NCBI RefSeq assembly: GCF_031143425.1
Contig: NC_090451.1
Coordinates: 666,872,508 to 666,936,507 of the forward strand
From: Pleurodeles waltl
Lineage: Eukaryota; Chordata; Amphibia; Caudata; Salamandridae
Reading direction: 5' to 3'
DNA: 64,000 bases
Position 1 is the stretch's first letter; each line of letters starts with the position of its first letter. Shown piece by piece: positions 28,965-41,999 of this stretch. The notes beneath the pieces were generated by a model. It made no database searches. It had not been told where the DNA came from and saw only the letters and a program-made list of their open reading frames with translations. A program made the position numbers and the translations under genes.

Positions 28965-30120
28965 CGTACTATCCTTCCGTGCTGCCCATCCCTCAACCCT
29001 AGGACCCCCGTACTATCCTTCTGTGCTGCCCATCCCTCAACCCTCGGACCCGTACTATCCTTCCGTGCTGCCCTTCCCTCAACCCTGGGACCCCCGTACT
29101 ATCCTTCCGTGCTGCCCTTCCCTCAACCCTAGGACCCCTGTACTATTCTTCCATGCTGTCCATACCTCAACCCTAGGACCCCCGTACTATCCTTCTGTGC
29201 TGTCCATCCCTCAACCCTAGGACACCCGTACTATCCTTCCGTGCTGCTCATCACTCAACCCTAGGACCCCCGTACTATCCTTCCGTGCTGCCCATCCCTC
29301 AACCCTATGACCCCCGTACTATCCTTCCGTGCTACCCATCCCTCAACCCTAGGACACCCGTACTATCCTTCCGTGCTGCTCATCACTCAACCCTAGGACC
29401 CCCGTACTATCCTTCCGTGCTGCCCATCCCTCAACCCTAGGACCCCAGTACTATCCTTCCGTGCTGCCCATCCCTCAACCTTAGGACCCCCGTACTATCC
29501 TTCCGTGCTGCCCATCCCTCAACCCTAGGACCCCTGTACTATCCTTCCGTGCTGCCCATCCCTCAACCCTAGGACCCCCGTACTATCCTTCCGTGCTACC
29601 CATCCCTCAACCCTAGGACCCCCGTACAATCCTTCCGTGCTGCTCATCACTCAATCCTAGGACCCCCGTACTATCCTTCCGTGCTGCCCATCCCTCAACC
29701 CTTGGACCCCCGTACTATCCTTCCGTGCTGCCCATCCCTCAACCCTAGTACCCCGTACTATCCTTCCGTGCTGCCCATCCCTCAACCCTAGGACCCCCGT
29801 ACTATCCTTCCGTGCTGCCCATCCCTCAACCCTTGGACCCCCGTACTATCCTTCCGTGCTGCCCATCCCTCAACCCTAGGACCCCCGTACTATCCTTCTG
29901 TGCTGCCCATCCCTCAACCCTAGGACCCCCGTACTATCCTTCCGTGCTGCCCATCCCTCAACCTTAGGACCCCCGTACTATCGTTCCGTGCTGCCCATCC
30001 CTCAACCCTAGGACCCCCATACTATCCTTCCGTGCTGCCCATCCCTCAACCCTCGGACCCCGTACTATCCTTCCATGCTGCCCATCCCCCACCCCTCAAC
30101 CCTAGGACCCCCGTACTATC
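28965..30120 (+). repeat. partial extra copy of the 1.9-kb sub-repeat
   Basis: This interval follows the variant order of 27,062 to about 28,210. For example, the CATCACTCAATCCTAGG variant lies at 27,741 and again near 29,645. The offset changes from 1,903 to 1,904 where a four-C run became five C. Homology fades near 30,120, where TTCTGTGCTG in the older copy is replaced by TTCCGTGTTG. Confidence 0.75.
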
Positions 30121-30289
30121 CTTCCGTGTTGCCCATCCCTCAACCCTAGGGCCCCCGTACTATCCTTCCGTGCTGCCCATCCCTCAACCTTAGGACCCCC
30201 GTACTATCCTTCTGTGCTGCCCATCACTCAACCCTTGGACCCCCGTACTATCCTTCCGTGCTGCCCATCCCCCACCCCTCAAACCTAGG

Positions 30290-31932
30290 ACCCCCGTACT
30301 ATCCTTCCGTGTTGCCCATCCCTCAACCCTTGGACCCCCGTACTATCCTACCGTGCTGCCCATCCCTCAACCCTAGGACTCCCGTACTATCCTTCCGTGC
30401 TGCCCATCCCTCAACCCTAGGACCCCGTACTATCCTTCCGTGCTGCTCATCCCTCAACTCTAGGACCCCCGTACTATCCTTCCGTGCTGCTCATCCCTCA
30501 ACCTTAGGACCCCCCGTACTATCCTTCCGTGCTGTTCATCACTCAACCTTAGGACCCCCATACTATCCTTCCGTGCTGCCCATCCCTCAACCCTAGGACC
30601 CCAGTACTATCCTTCCGTGCTGCCCATCCCTCAACCCTAGGACCCCCGTACTATCCTTCCGTGCTGCCCATCCCTCAACCCTTGGTCCCCCTTACTATCG
30701 TTCCGTGCTGCTCATCCCTGAACCCAAGGACCCCCATACTATCCTTCCGTGCTGCCCATCCCTCAACCTTAGGACCCCCATACTATCCTTCCGTGCTGCT
30801 CATCCCTCAACCCTAGGACCCCGTACTATCCTTCCGTGCTGCCCATCCCTCAACCCTAGGACTGCCGTACTATCCTTCCGTGCTGCCCATCCCTCAATCC
30901 TAGGACCCCCATACTATCCTTCCGTGCTGCCCATCCCTCAACCCTAGGACCCCCGTACTATCCTTCCGTGCTGCTCATCACTCAACCCTAGCACTCCCAT
31001 ACTATCCTTCCGTGCTGCCCATTCCTCAACCCTAGGACCCTCGTACTATCCTTCCGTGCTGCCCATCCCTCAACCCTAGGACCCCGTACTATCCTTCCGT
31101 GCTGCCCATCCATCAACCCTAGGACCCCCGTACTATCCTTCTGTGCTGCCCATCCCTCAACCCTAGGACCCCCGTACTATCCTTTCGTGCTGCCAATCCC
31201 TCAACCCTAGGACCCCCATACTATCCTTCCGTGCTGCTCATCTCCTATCCCTCAACCCTTGGACCCCCGTACTATCCTTCCGTGCTGCTCATCATTCAAC
31301 CCTAGGACCCCCGTACTATCCTTCCGTGCTGCTCATCCCTCAACCCTAGGACCCCGTACTATCCTTCCGTGCTGCCCATCGCTCAACCCTAGGACCCCGT
31401 ACTATCCTTCCGTACTGCCCATCCCTCAACCCTAGGACCCCCGTACTATCCTTCCGTGCTGCTCATCACTCAACCCTAGGACCCCCGTACTATCCTTCCG
31501 TGCTGCCCACCCCTCAACCCTAGGACCCCTGTACTATCCTTCCGTGTTGCCCATCCCTCAACCATAGGACCCCCATACTATCCTTCCGTGCTGCCAATCC
31601 CTCAACCCTAGGACCCCCATACTATCCTTCCGTGCTGCCCATTCCTCAACCTTAGGACCCCCGTACTATCCTTCCGTGCTGCCCATCCCTCAACCCTAGG
31701 ACCCCCGTACTATCCTTCCGTGCTGCCTATCCCCCACCCCTCAACCCTAGGACCCCGTACTATCCTTCCGTGCTGCCCATCGCTCAACCCTAGGACCCCC
31801 GTACTATCCTTCCGTGCTGCCCATCCCCCACCCCTCAACCCTAAGACCCCGTACTATCCTTCCGTGCTGCCCATCGCTCAACCCTAGGACCCCCGTACTA
31901 TCCTTCTGTGCTGCCCATCCCTCAACCCTCGG
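30290..31932 (+). repeat. 1,643-bp tandem higher-order repeat, copy 1
   Basis: First copy of a direct tandem pair. Rare monomers such as CTTGGTCCCCCTTACTATCG (near 30,685) and CTAGGACTGCCG (near 30,860) recur exactly 1,643 bp later. The left edge is set where CAAACCTAGG in this copy faces CAACCCTCGG at the start of the next. Confidence 0.85.
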
Positions 31933-33575
31933 ACCCCCGTACTATCCTTCCGTGTTGCCCATCCCTCAACCCTTGGACCCCCGTACTATCCTACCGTGCT
32001 GCCCATCCCTCAACCCTAGGACTCCCGTACTATCCTTCCGTGCTGCCCATCCCTCAACCCTAGGACCCCGTACTATCCTTCCGTGCTGCTCATCCCTCAA
32101 CTCTAGGACCCCCGTACTATCCTTCCGTGCTGCTCATCCCTCAACCTTAGGACCCCCCGTACTATCCTTCCGTGCTGTTCATCACTCAACCTTAGGACCC
32201 CCATACTATCCTTCCGTGCTGCCCATCCCTCAACCCTAGGACCCCAGTACTATCCTTCCGTGCTGCCCATCCCTCAACCCTAGGACCCCCGTACTATCCT
32301 TCCGTGCTGCCCATCCCTCAACCCTTGGTCCCCCTTACTATCGTTCCGTGCTGCTCATCCCTGAACCCAAGGACCCCCATACTATCCTTCCGTGCTGCCC
32401 ATCCCTCAACCTTAGGACCCCCATACTATCCTTCCGTGCTGCTCATCCCTCAACCCTAGGACCCCGTACTATCCTTCCGTGCTGCCCATCCCTCAACCCT
32501 AGGACTGCCGTACTATCCTTCCGTGCTGCCCATCCCTCAATCCTAGGACCCCCATACTATCCTTCCGTGCTGCCCATCCCTCAACCCTAGGACCCCCGTA
32601 CTATCCTTCCGTGCTGCTCATCACTCAACCCTAGCACTCCCATACTATCCTTCCGTGCTGCCCATTCCTCAACCCTAGGACCCTCGTACTATCCTTCCGT
32701 GCTGCCCATCCCTCAACCCTAGGACCCCGTACTATCCTTCCGTGCTGCCCATCCATCAACCCTAGGACCCCCGTACTATCCTTCTGTGCTGCCCATCCCT
32801 CAACCCTAGGACCCCCGTACTATCCTTTCGTGCTGCCAATCCCTCAACCCTAGGACCCCCATACTATCCTTCCGTGCTGCTCATCTCCTATCCCTCAACC
32901 CTTGGACCCCCGTACTATCCTTCCGTGCTGCTCATCATTCAACCCTAGGACCCCCGTACTATCCTTCCGTGCTGCTCATCCCTCAACCCTAGGACCCCGT
33001 ACTATCCTTCCGTGCTGCCCATCGCTCAACCCTAGGACCCCGTACTATCCTTCCGTACTGCCCATCCCTCAACCCTAGGACCCCCGTACTATCCTTCCGT
33101 GCTGCTCATCACTCAACCCTAGGACCCCCGTACTATCCTTCCGTGCTGCCCACCCCTCAACCCTAGGACCCCTGTACTATCCTTCCGTGTTGCCCATCCC
33201 TCAACCATAGGACCCCCATACTATCCTTCCGTGCTGCCAATCCCTCAACCCTAGGACCCCCATACTATCCTTCCGTGCTGCCCATTCCTCAACCTTAGGA
33301 CCCCCGTACTATCCTTCCGTGCTGCCCATCCCTCAACCCTAGGACCCCCGTACTATCCTTCCGTGCTGCCTATCCCCCACCCCTCAACCCTAGGACCCCG
33401 TACTATCCTTCCGTGCTGCCCATCGCTCAACCCTAGGACCCCCGTACTATCCTTCCGTGCTGCCCATCCCCCACCCCTCAACCCTAAGACCCCGTACTAT
33501 CCTTCCGTGCTGCCCATCGCTCAACCCTAGGACCCCCGTACTATCCTTCTGTGCTGCCCATCCCTCAACCCTCGG
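31933..33575 (+). repeat. 1,643-bp tandem higher-order repeat, copy 2
   Basis: Second copy, directly abutting the first, with no length difference seen and near-identical sequence. The two 240-bp stretches around 30,705 and 32,348 appear the same base for base by translation. Homology ends near 33,585. Confidence 0.85.
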
Positions 33576-33589
33576 ACCCCCGTACTTTC

Positions 33590-35240
33590 CTTCTGTGCTG
33601 CCCACCCCTCAGCCCTAGGACCCCCGTACTATCCTTCCGTGCTGCTCATCCCTCAACCCTAGGACCCCCATACTATACTTCCGTGCTGCCCATCCCTCAA
33701 CCCTAGGACCCTGTACTATCTTTCCGTGCTGCCCATCCCTCAACCCTAGCACCCCCGTACTATCCTTCTGTGCTGCCCACCCCTCAACCCTAGGACCCCC
33801 GTACTATCCTTCCGTGCTGCCCATCCCTCAACCTTAGGACCCCTGTACTATTCTTCCGTGCTGCCCATCGTTCAACCTTAGGACCCCCGTACTATCCTTC
33901 CGTGCTGCCCATCCCTCAACCCTAGGACCCCCGTACTATCCTTCCGTGCTGCCCATCCCTCAACCCTAGGACCCCTATACTATCCTTCCGTGCTGCCCAT
34001 CCCCCACCCCTCAACCCTAGGACCCCGTACTATCGTTCCGTGCTGCCCATCCCTCAACCCTAGGACTCCTGTACTATCCTTCCGTGCTGCTCATCCCTCA
34101 ACCCTAGGACCCCCATACTATCCTTCTGTGCTGCTCATGCCTCAACATTGGGACCCCCGTACTATCCTTCCGTGCTACCCATCCCCCACCCCTCAACCCT
34201 AGGACCCCGTACTATCCTTCCGTGCTGCCCATCCCTCAACCCTTGGACCCCCATACTATCCTTCCGTGCTGCCCATCCCCTATCCCTCAACCCTAGGACC
34301 CCCGTACTATCCTTCCGTGCTGCCCAGCCCTCAACCCTAGGACCCCCGTACTATCCTTCTGTGCTGCCCATCCCTCAACCCTAGGACCCCCGTACTATCC
34401 TTCCGTGCTGCCCATCCCCCACCCCTTAACCCTAAGACCCCGTACTATCCTTCCGTGCTGCCCATCGCTCAACCCTAGGACCCCCGTACTATCCTTCCGT
34501 GCTGCCCACCCCTCAGCCCTAGGACCCCCGTACTATCCTTCCGTGCTGCTCATCCCTCAACCCTAGGACCCCCATACTATACTTCCGTGCTGCCCATCCC
34601 TCAACCCTAGGACCCTGTACTATCTTTCCGTGCTGCCCATCCCTCAACCCTAGGACCCCCGTACTATCCTTCTGTGCTGCCCACCCCTCAACCCTAGGAC
34701 CCCCGTATTATCCTTCCGTGCTGCTCATCCCTCAACCCTAGGACCCCTGTACTATCCTTCCGTGCTGCCCATCCCTCAACCTTAGGACCCCCGTACTATT
34801 CTTCCGTGCTGCCCATCCCTCAACCTTAGGACCCCCGTACTATCCTTCCGTGCTGCCCATCCCTCAACCCTAGGACCCCCGTACTATCCTTCCGTGCTGC
34901 CCATCCCTCAACCCTAGGACCCCTATACTATCCTTCCGTGCTGCCCATCCCCCACCCCTCAACCCTAGGACCCCGTACTATCCTTCCGTGCTGCCCATCC
35001 CTCAACCCTAGGACTCCTGTACTATCCTTCCGTGCTGCTCATCCCTCAACCCTAGGACCCCCATACTATCCTTCTGTGCTGCCCATGCCTCAACCTTGGG
35101 ACCCCCGTACTATCCTTCCGTGCTACCCATCCCCCACCCCTCAACCCTAGGACCCCGTACTATCCTTCCGTGCTGCCCATCCCTCAACCCTTGGACCCCC
35201 ATACTATCCTTCCGTGCTGCCCATCCCTATCCCTCAACCC
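33590..35240 (+). repeat. duplicated segment, 904- to 948-bp offset
   Basis: Variant order at about 33,590-34,290 recurs at about 34,495-35,240. The offset is 904 bp at the CCCACCCCTCAGCCC markers (33,601 and 34,505) and 948 bp further on (33,990 and 34,938). The difference is exactly one 44-bp monomer, so a single unit was gained or lost in one copy. Confidence 0.7.
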
Positions 35241-38200
35241 TAGGACCCCCGTACTATCCTTCCGTGCTGCCCAGCCCTCAACCCAAGGACCCCCGTACTA
35301 TCCTTCTGTGCTGCCCATCCCTCAACCCTAGGACACCCGTACTATCCTTCCGTGCTGCCCATCCCTCAACCCTAGTCCACCCCCGTGCTATCCTTCCATG
35401 CTGCCTATCCCTCAACCCTAGGACCCCCGTACTATCCTTCCGTGCTGCCCTTCCCTCAACCCTAGGACCCCCGTACTATCCTTCTGTGCTACCCATCCCT
35501 CAACCCTAGGACCTGTACTATCCTTCCGTGCTGCCCATCCCTCAACCCTAGGACCCCCATACTATCCTTCCGTGCTGCTCATCCCCTATACCTCAACCCT
35601 TGGACCCCTGTACTATCCTTCCGTGCTGCTCATCACTCAACCCTAGGAACCCCGTACTATCCTTCCGTGCTGCCCATCCCTCAACCCTCGGACCCCCGTA
35701 CTATCCTTCTGTGCTGCCCACCCCTCAGCCCTAGGACCCCCGTACTATCCTTCCGTGCTGCCCATCCCTCAACCCTAGGACCCCGTACTATCCTTCCGTG
35801 CTGCCCACCCCTCAACCCTAGGACCCCTGTACTATCCTTCCGTGTTGCCCATCCCTCAACCCTAGGACCCCCATACTATCCTTCCGTGCTGCCAATCCCT
35901 CAACCCTAGGACCCCCATACTATCCTTCCGTGCTGCCCATCCCTCAACCTTAGGACCCCCGTACTATCCTTCCGTGCTGCCCATCCCTCAACCCTAGGAC
36001 CCCCGTACTATCCTTCCGTGCTGCCCATCCCCCACCCCTCAACCCTAGGACCCAGTACTATCCTTCCGTGCTGCCCATCGCTCAACCCTAGGACCCCCGT
36101 ACTATCCTTCTGTGCTGCCCATCCCTCAACCCTCGGACCCCCGTACTATCCTTCTGTGCTGCCCACCCCTCAGCCCTAGAACCCCCGTACTATCCTTCTG
36201 TGCTGCTCATCCCTCAACCCTAGGACCCCCATACTATACTTCCGTGCTGCCCATCCCTCAACCCTAGGACCCTGTACTATCCTTCCGTGCTGCCCATCCC
36301 TCAACCCTAGGACCCCCGTACTATTCTTCTGTGCTGCCCAACCCTCAACCCTAGGACCCCCGTACTATCCTTCCGTGCTGCTCATCCCTCAACCCTAGGA
36401 CCCCCGTACTATCCTTCCGTGCTGCCCATCCCTCAACCTTAGGACCCCCGTACTATCCTTCTGTGCTGCCCATCCCTCAACCCTAGGACCCCCGTACTAT
36501 TCTTCCGTGCTGCCCATCCCTCAACCCTAGGACCCCCATACTATCCTTCCGTGCTGCCCATCCCTCAACCCTCGGACCCCCGAACTATTCTTCCGTGCTG
36601 CCCATCCCTCAACCTTAGGACCCCCGTACTATCCTTCCGTGCTGCCCATCCCTCAACCCTAGGACCCCCGTACTATCCTTCCGTGCTGCCCATCCCTCAA
36701 CCCTAGGACCCCTATACTATCCTTCCGTGCTGCCCATCCCCCACCCCTCAACCCTAGGACCCCGTACTATCCTTCCGTGCTGCCCATCCCTCAACCCTAG
36801 GACTCCTGTACTATCCTTCCGTGCTGCTCATCCCTCAACCCTAGGAACCCCATACTATCCTTCTGTGCTGCCCATGCCTCAACCTTGGGACCCCCGTACT
36901 ATCCTTCCGTGCTGCCCATCCCTCAACCCTAGGACCCCCATACTATCCTTCCGTGCTGCCCATCCCTCAACCCTAGGACCCCCGTACTATCCTTCCGTGC
37001 TGCTCATCCCTCAACCTTAGGACCCCCGTACTATCCTTCCGTGCTGCCCATCCCTCAACCTTAGGACCCCCGTACTATCCTTCCGTGCTGCCCATCCCTC
37101 AACCCTAGGACCCCCGTACTATCCTTCCGTGCTGCCCATCCCTCAACCCTAGGACCCCCGTACTATCCTTCCGTGCTGCCCATCCCTCAACCCTCGGACC
37201 CCCGTACTATCCTTCCGTGCTGCCCATCCCTCAATCCTAGGACCCCCATACTATCCTTCCGTGCTGCCCATCCCTCAACCCTAGGACCCCCGTACTATCC
37301 TTCCGTGCTGCTCATCACTCAACCCTAGCACCCCCATACTATCCTTCCGTGCTGCCCATCCCTCAACCCTAGGACCCCCGTACTATCCTTCCGTGCTGCC
37401 CATCCCTCAACCCTAGGACCCCCGTACTATCCTTCCGTGCTGCCCATCCATCAACCCTAGGACCCCCGTACTATCCTTCTGTGCTGCCCATCCCTCAACC
37501 CTAGGACCCCCGTACTATCCTTCCGTGTTGCCCATCCCTCAACCCTAGGACCCCCGTACTATCCTTCCGTGCTGCCCATCCCTCAACCCTCGGACCCCCG
37601 TACTATCGTTCCGTGGTGCTCATCCCTCAACCCAAGGACCCCCATACTATCCTTCCGTGCTGCCCATCCCTCAACCCTAGGACCCCCGTACTATCCTTCC
37701 GTGCTGCTCATCCCTCAACCTTAGGACCCCCCGTACTATCCTTCCGTGCTGCCCATCCCTCAACCCTAGGACCCCCGTACTATCCTTCCGTGCTGCCCAT
37801 CCCTCAACCCTAGGACCCCCGTACTATCCTTCCGTGTTGCCCATCCCCCACCCCTCAACCCTAGGACCCCGTACTATCCTTCTGTGCTGCCCATCCCTCA
37901 ACCCTAGGACCCCCGTACTATCCTTCCGTGCTGCCCATCCCTGAACCCTCGGACCCCCGTACTATCCTACCGTGCTGCCCATCCCTCAACCCTAGGACCC
38001 CCGTACTATCCTTCCGTGCTGCCCATCCCTCAACCCTAGGACCCCGTACTATCCTTCCGTGCTGCCCATCCCTCAACCCTAGGACCCCAGTACTATCCTC
38101 CCATGGTGCCCATCCTTCAACCCTAGGACCCCCGTACTATCTTCCCATGCTGCCCATCCCTCAACCCTAGGACCCCCGTACTATCCTTCTGTGCTGCGCA

Positions 38201-39159
38201 CCCCTCAACCCAAGGACCCCCGTACTATCCTTCCGTGCTGCCCATCCCTCAACCTTAGGACCCCCGTACTATCCTTCCATGCTGCCCATCCCTCAACCCT
38301 AGGACCCCCGTACTATCCTTCCGTGCTGCCCATCCCTCAACCCTAGGACCCCCGTACTATCCTTCCGTGCTGCCCATCCCTCAACCCTCGGACCCCTGTA
38401 CTATCCTTCCGTGCTGCCCATCCCTCAACCTTAGGACCCCCGTACTATCCTTCCGTGCTGCCCATCCCTCAACCCTAGGACCCCGTACTATCCTTCCGTG
38501 CTGCCCATCCCTCAACCCTAGGACCCCCATACTATCCTTCCATGCTGCCCATCCCTCAACCTTAGGATCCCCGTACTATCCTTCCGTGCTACCCATCCCC
38601 CACCCCTCAACCCTAGGACCCCCGTACTATCCTTCCGTGCTGCCCATCCCTCAACCCTAGGACACCCGTACTATCCTTCCGTGCTGCCCATCCCTCAACC
38701 CTTGGACCCCCATAATATCCTTCCGTGCTGCCCATCCCTCAACCCTAGGACCCGTACTATCCTTCCGTGCTGCCCATCCCTCAACCCTAGGACACCCGTA
38801 CTATCCTTCCGTGCTGCCCATCCCTCAACCCTAGGACCCCCGTACTATCCTTCCATGCTGCCTATCCCTCAACCCTAGGACCCCCGTACTATCCTTCCGT
38901 GCTGCCTTTCCCTCAACCCTAGGACCCCCGTACTATCCTTCCGTGCTACCATCCCTCAACCCTAGGACCTGTACTATCCTTCCGTGCTGCCCATCCCTCA
39001 ACCCTAGGACCCCCATACTATCCTTCCGTGCTGCTCATCCCCTATCCCTCAACCCTTGGACCCCCGTACTATCCTTCCGTGCTGCTCATCACTCAACCCT
39101 AGGACCCCCGTACTATCCTTCCGTGCTGCTCATCCCTCAACCCTAGGACCCCGTACTAT

Positions 39160-40813
39160 CCTTCCGTGCTGCCCATCCCTCAACCCTAGGACCCCTGTAC
39201 TATCCTTCCGTGCTGCCCATCCCTCAACCTTAGGACCCCCGTACTATCCTTCCGTGCTGCCCATCCCTCAACCCTAGGACCCCTGTACTATCCTTCGGTG
39301 CTGCCCATCCCTCAACCCTAGGACCCCCGTACTATCCTTCCGTGCTACCCATCCCTCAACCCTAGGACCCCCGTACTATCCTTCCGTGCTGCTCATCACT
39401 CAACCCTAGGACCCCGTACTATCCTTCCGTGCTGCCCATCCCTCAACCCTTGGACCCCCGTACTATCCTTCCGTGCTGCCCATCCCTCAACCCTAGTACC
39501 CCGTACTATCCTTCCGTGCTGCCCAACCCTCAACCCTAGGACCCCCGTACTATCCTTCCGTGCTGCCCATCCCTCAACCCTTGGACCCCCGTACTATCCT
39601 TCCGTGCTGCCCATCCCTCAACCCTAGGACCCCCGTACTATCCTTCTGTGCTGCCCATCCCTCAAACGTAGGACCCCCGTACTATCCTTCCGTGCTGCCC
39701 ATCCCTCAACCTTAGGACCGCCGTACTATCGTTCCGTGCTGCCCATCCTTCAACCCTAGGACCCCCATACTATCCTTCCGTGCTGCCCATCCCTCAACCC
39801 TCGGACCCGTACTATCCTTCCGTGCTGCCCATCCCTCAACCCTAGGACCCCCGTACTATCCTTCCGTGCTGCCCTTCCCTCAACCCTAGGACCCCTGTAC
39901 TATCCTTCCATGCTGTCCATCCTTCAACCCTAGGACCCCCGTACTATCCTTCTGTGCTGTCCGTCCCTCAACCCTAGGACACCCGTACTATCCTTCCGTG
40001 CTGCTCATCACTCAACCCTAGGACCCCCGTACTATCCTTCCGTGCTGCCCATCCCTCAACCCTATGACCACCGTACTATCCTTCCGTGCTACCCATCCCT
40101 CAACCCTAGGACACCTGTACTATCCTTCCGTGCTGCTCATCACTCAACCCTAGGACCCCCGTACTATCCTTCCGTGCTGCCCATCCCTCAACCCTAGGAC
40201 CCCTGTACTATCCTTCCGTGCTGCCCATCCCTCAACCTTAGGACCCCCGTACTATCCTTCCGTGCTGCCCATCCCTCAACCCTAGGACCCCTGTACTATC
40301 CTTCGGTGCTGCCCATCCCTCAACCCTAGGACCCCCGTACTATCCTTCCGTGCTACCCATCCCTCAACCCTAGGACCCCCGTACTATCCTTCCGTGCTGC
40401 TCATCACTCAACCCTAGGACCCCGTACTATCCTTCCGTGCTGCCCATCCCTCAACCCTTGGACCCCCGTACTATCCTTCCGTGCTGCCCATCCCTCAACC
40501 CTAGTACCCCGTACTATCCTTCCGTGCTGCCCAACCCTCAACCCTAGGACCCCCGTACTATCCTTCCGTGCTGCCCATCCCTCAACCCTTGGACCCCCGT
40601 ACTATCCTTCCGTGCTGCCCATCCCTCAACCCTAGGACCCCCGTACTATCCTTCTGTGCTGCCCATCCCTCAAACGTAGGACCCCCGTACTATCCTTCCG
40701 TGCTGCCCATCCACCAACCTTAGGACCGCCGTACTATCGTTCCGTGCTGCCCATCCTTCAACCCTAGGACCCCCATACTATCCTTCCGTGCTGCCCATCC
40801 CTCAACCCTCGGA
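39160..40813 (+). repeat. duplicated segment, 1,008-bp offset
   Basis: Positions 39,160 to about 39,805 match about 40,168-40,813. Shared rare variants include the CTTCGGTGCTG monomer (39,293 and 40,301), CAAACGTAGG (near 39,665 and 40,673) and GGACCGCCGTAC. The match ends where GGACCCGTAC faces GGACCCCGTACTATCCTTCC. Confidence 0.75.
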
Positions 40814-41999
40814 CCCCGTACTATCCTTCCATGCTGCCCATCCCCCACCCCTCAACCCTAGGACCCCCGTACTATCCTTCCGTGCTGTCCATCCCTCAAC
40901 CCTAGGACCCCCATACTATCCTTCCGTGCTGCCCATCCCTCAACCTTAGGACCCCCGTACTATCCTTCCGTGCTGCCCATCACTCAACCCTTGGACCCCC
41001 GTACTATCCTTCCGTGCTGCCCATCCCCCACCCCTCAAACGTAGGACCCCCGTACTATCCTTCCATGTTGCCCATCCCTCAACCCTTGGACCCCCGTACT
41101 ATCCTACCGTGCTGCCCATCCCTCAACCCTAGGACCCCCGTACTATCCTTCCGTGCTGCCCATCCCTCAACCCTAGGACCCCGTACTATCCTTCCGTGCT
41201 GCTCATCCCTCAACCCTAGGACCCCCGTACTATCCTTCCGTGCTGCTCATCCCTCAACCTTAGGACCCCCCGTACTATCCTTCCGTGCTGTTCATCACTC
41301 AACACTAGGACCCCCATACTATCCTTCCGTGCTGCCCATCCCTCAACCCTAGGACCCCAGTACTATCCTTCCGTGCTGCCCATCCCTCAACCCTAGGACC
41401 CCCGTACTATCCTTCCGTGCTGCCCATCCCTCAACCCTCGGACCCCCGTACTATTGTTCCGTGCTGCTCATCCCTCAACCCAAGGACCCCCATACTATCC
41501 TTCCGTGCTGCCCATCCCTCAACCTTAGGACCCCCATACTATCCTTCCGTGCTGCCCATCCCTCAACCCTAGGACCCCCGTACTATCCTTCCGTGCTGCT
41601 CATCCCTCAACCTTAGGACCCCCCGTACTATCCTTCCGTGCTGCCCATCCCTCAACCTTAGGACCCCCGTACTATCCTTCCATGCTGCCCATCCCTCAAC
41701 CCTAGGACCCCCATACTATCCTTCCGTGCTGCCCATCCCTCAACCCTAGGACCCCCGTACTATCCTTCCGTGCTGCCCATCCCTCAACCCTCGGACCCCC
41801 GTACTATCCTTCCGTGCTGCCCATCCCTCAATCCTAGGACCCCCATACTATCCTTCCGTGCTGCCCATCCCTCAACCCTAGGACCCCCGTACTATCCTTC
41901 CGTGCTGCTCATCACTCAACCCTAGCACCCCCATACTATCCTTCCGTGCTGCCCATCCCTCAACCCTAGGACCCCCGTACTATCCTTCTGTGCTGCCCA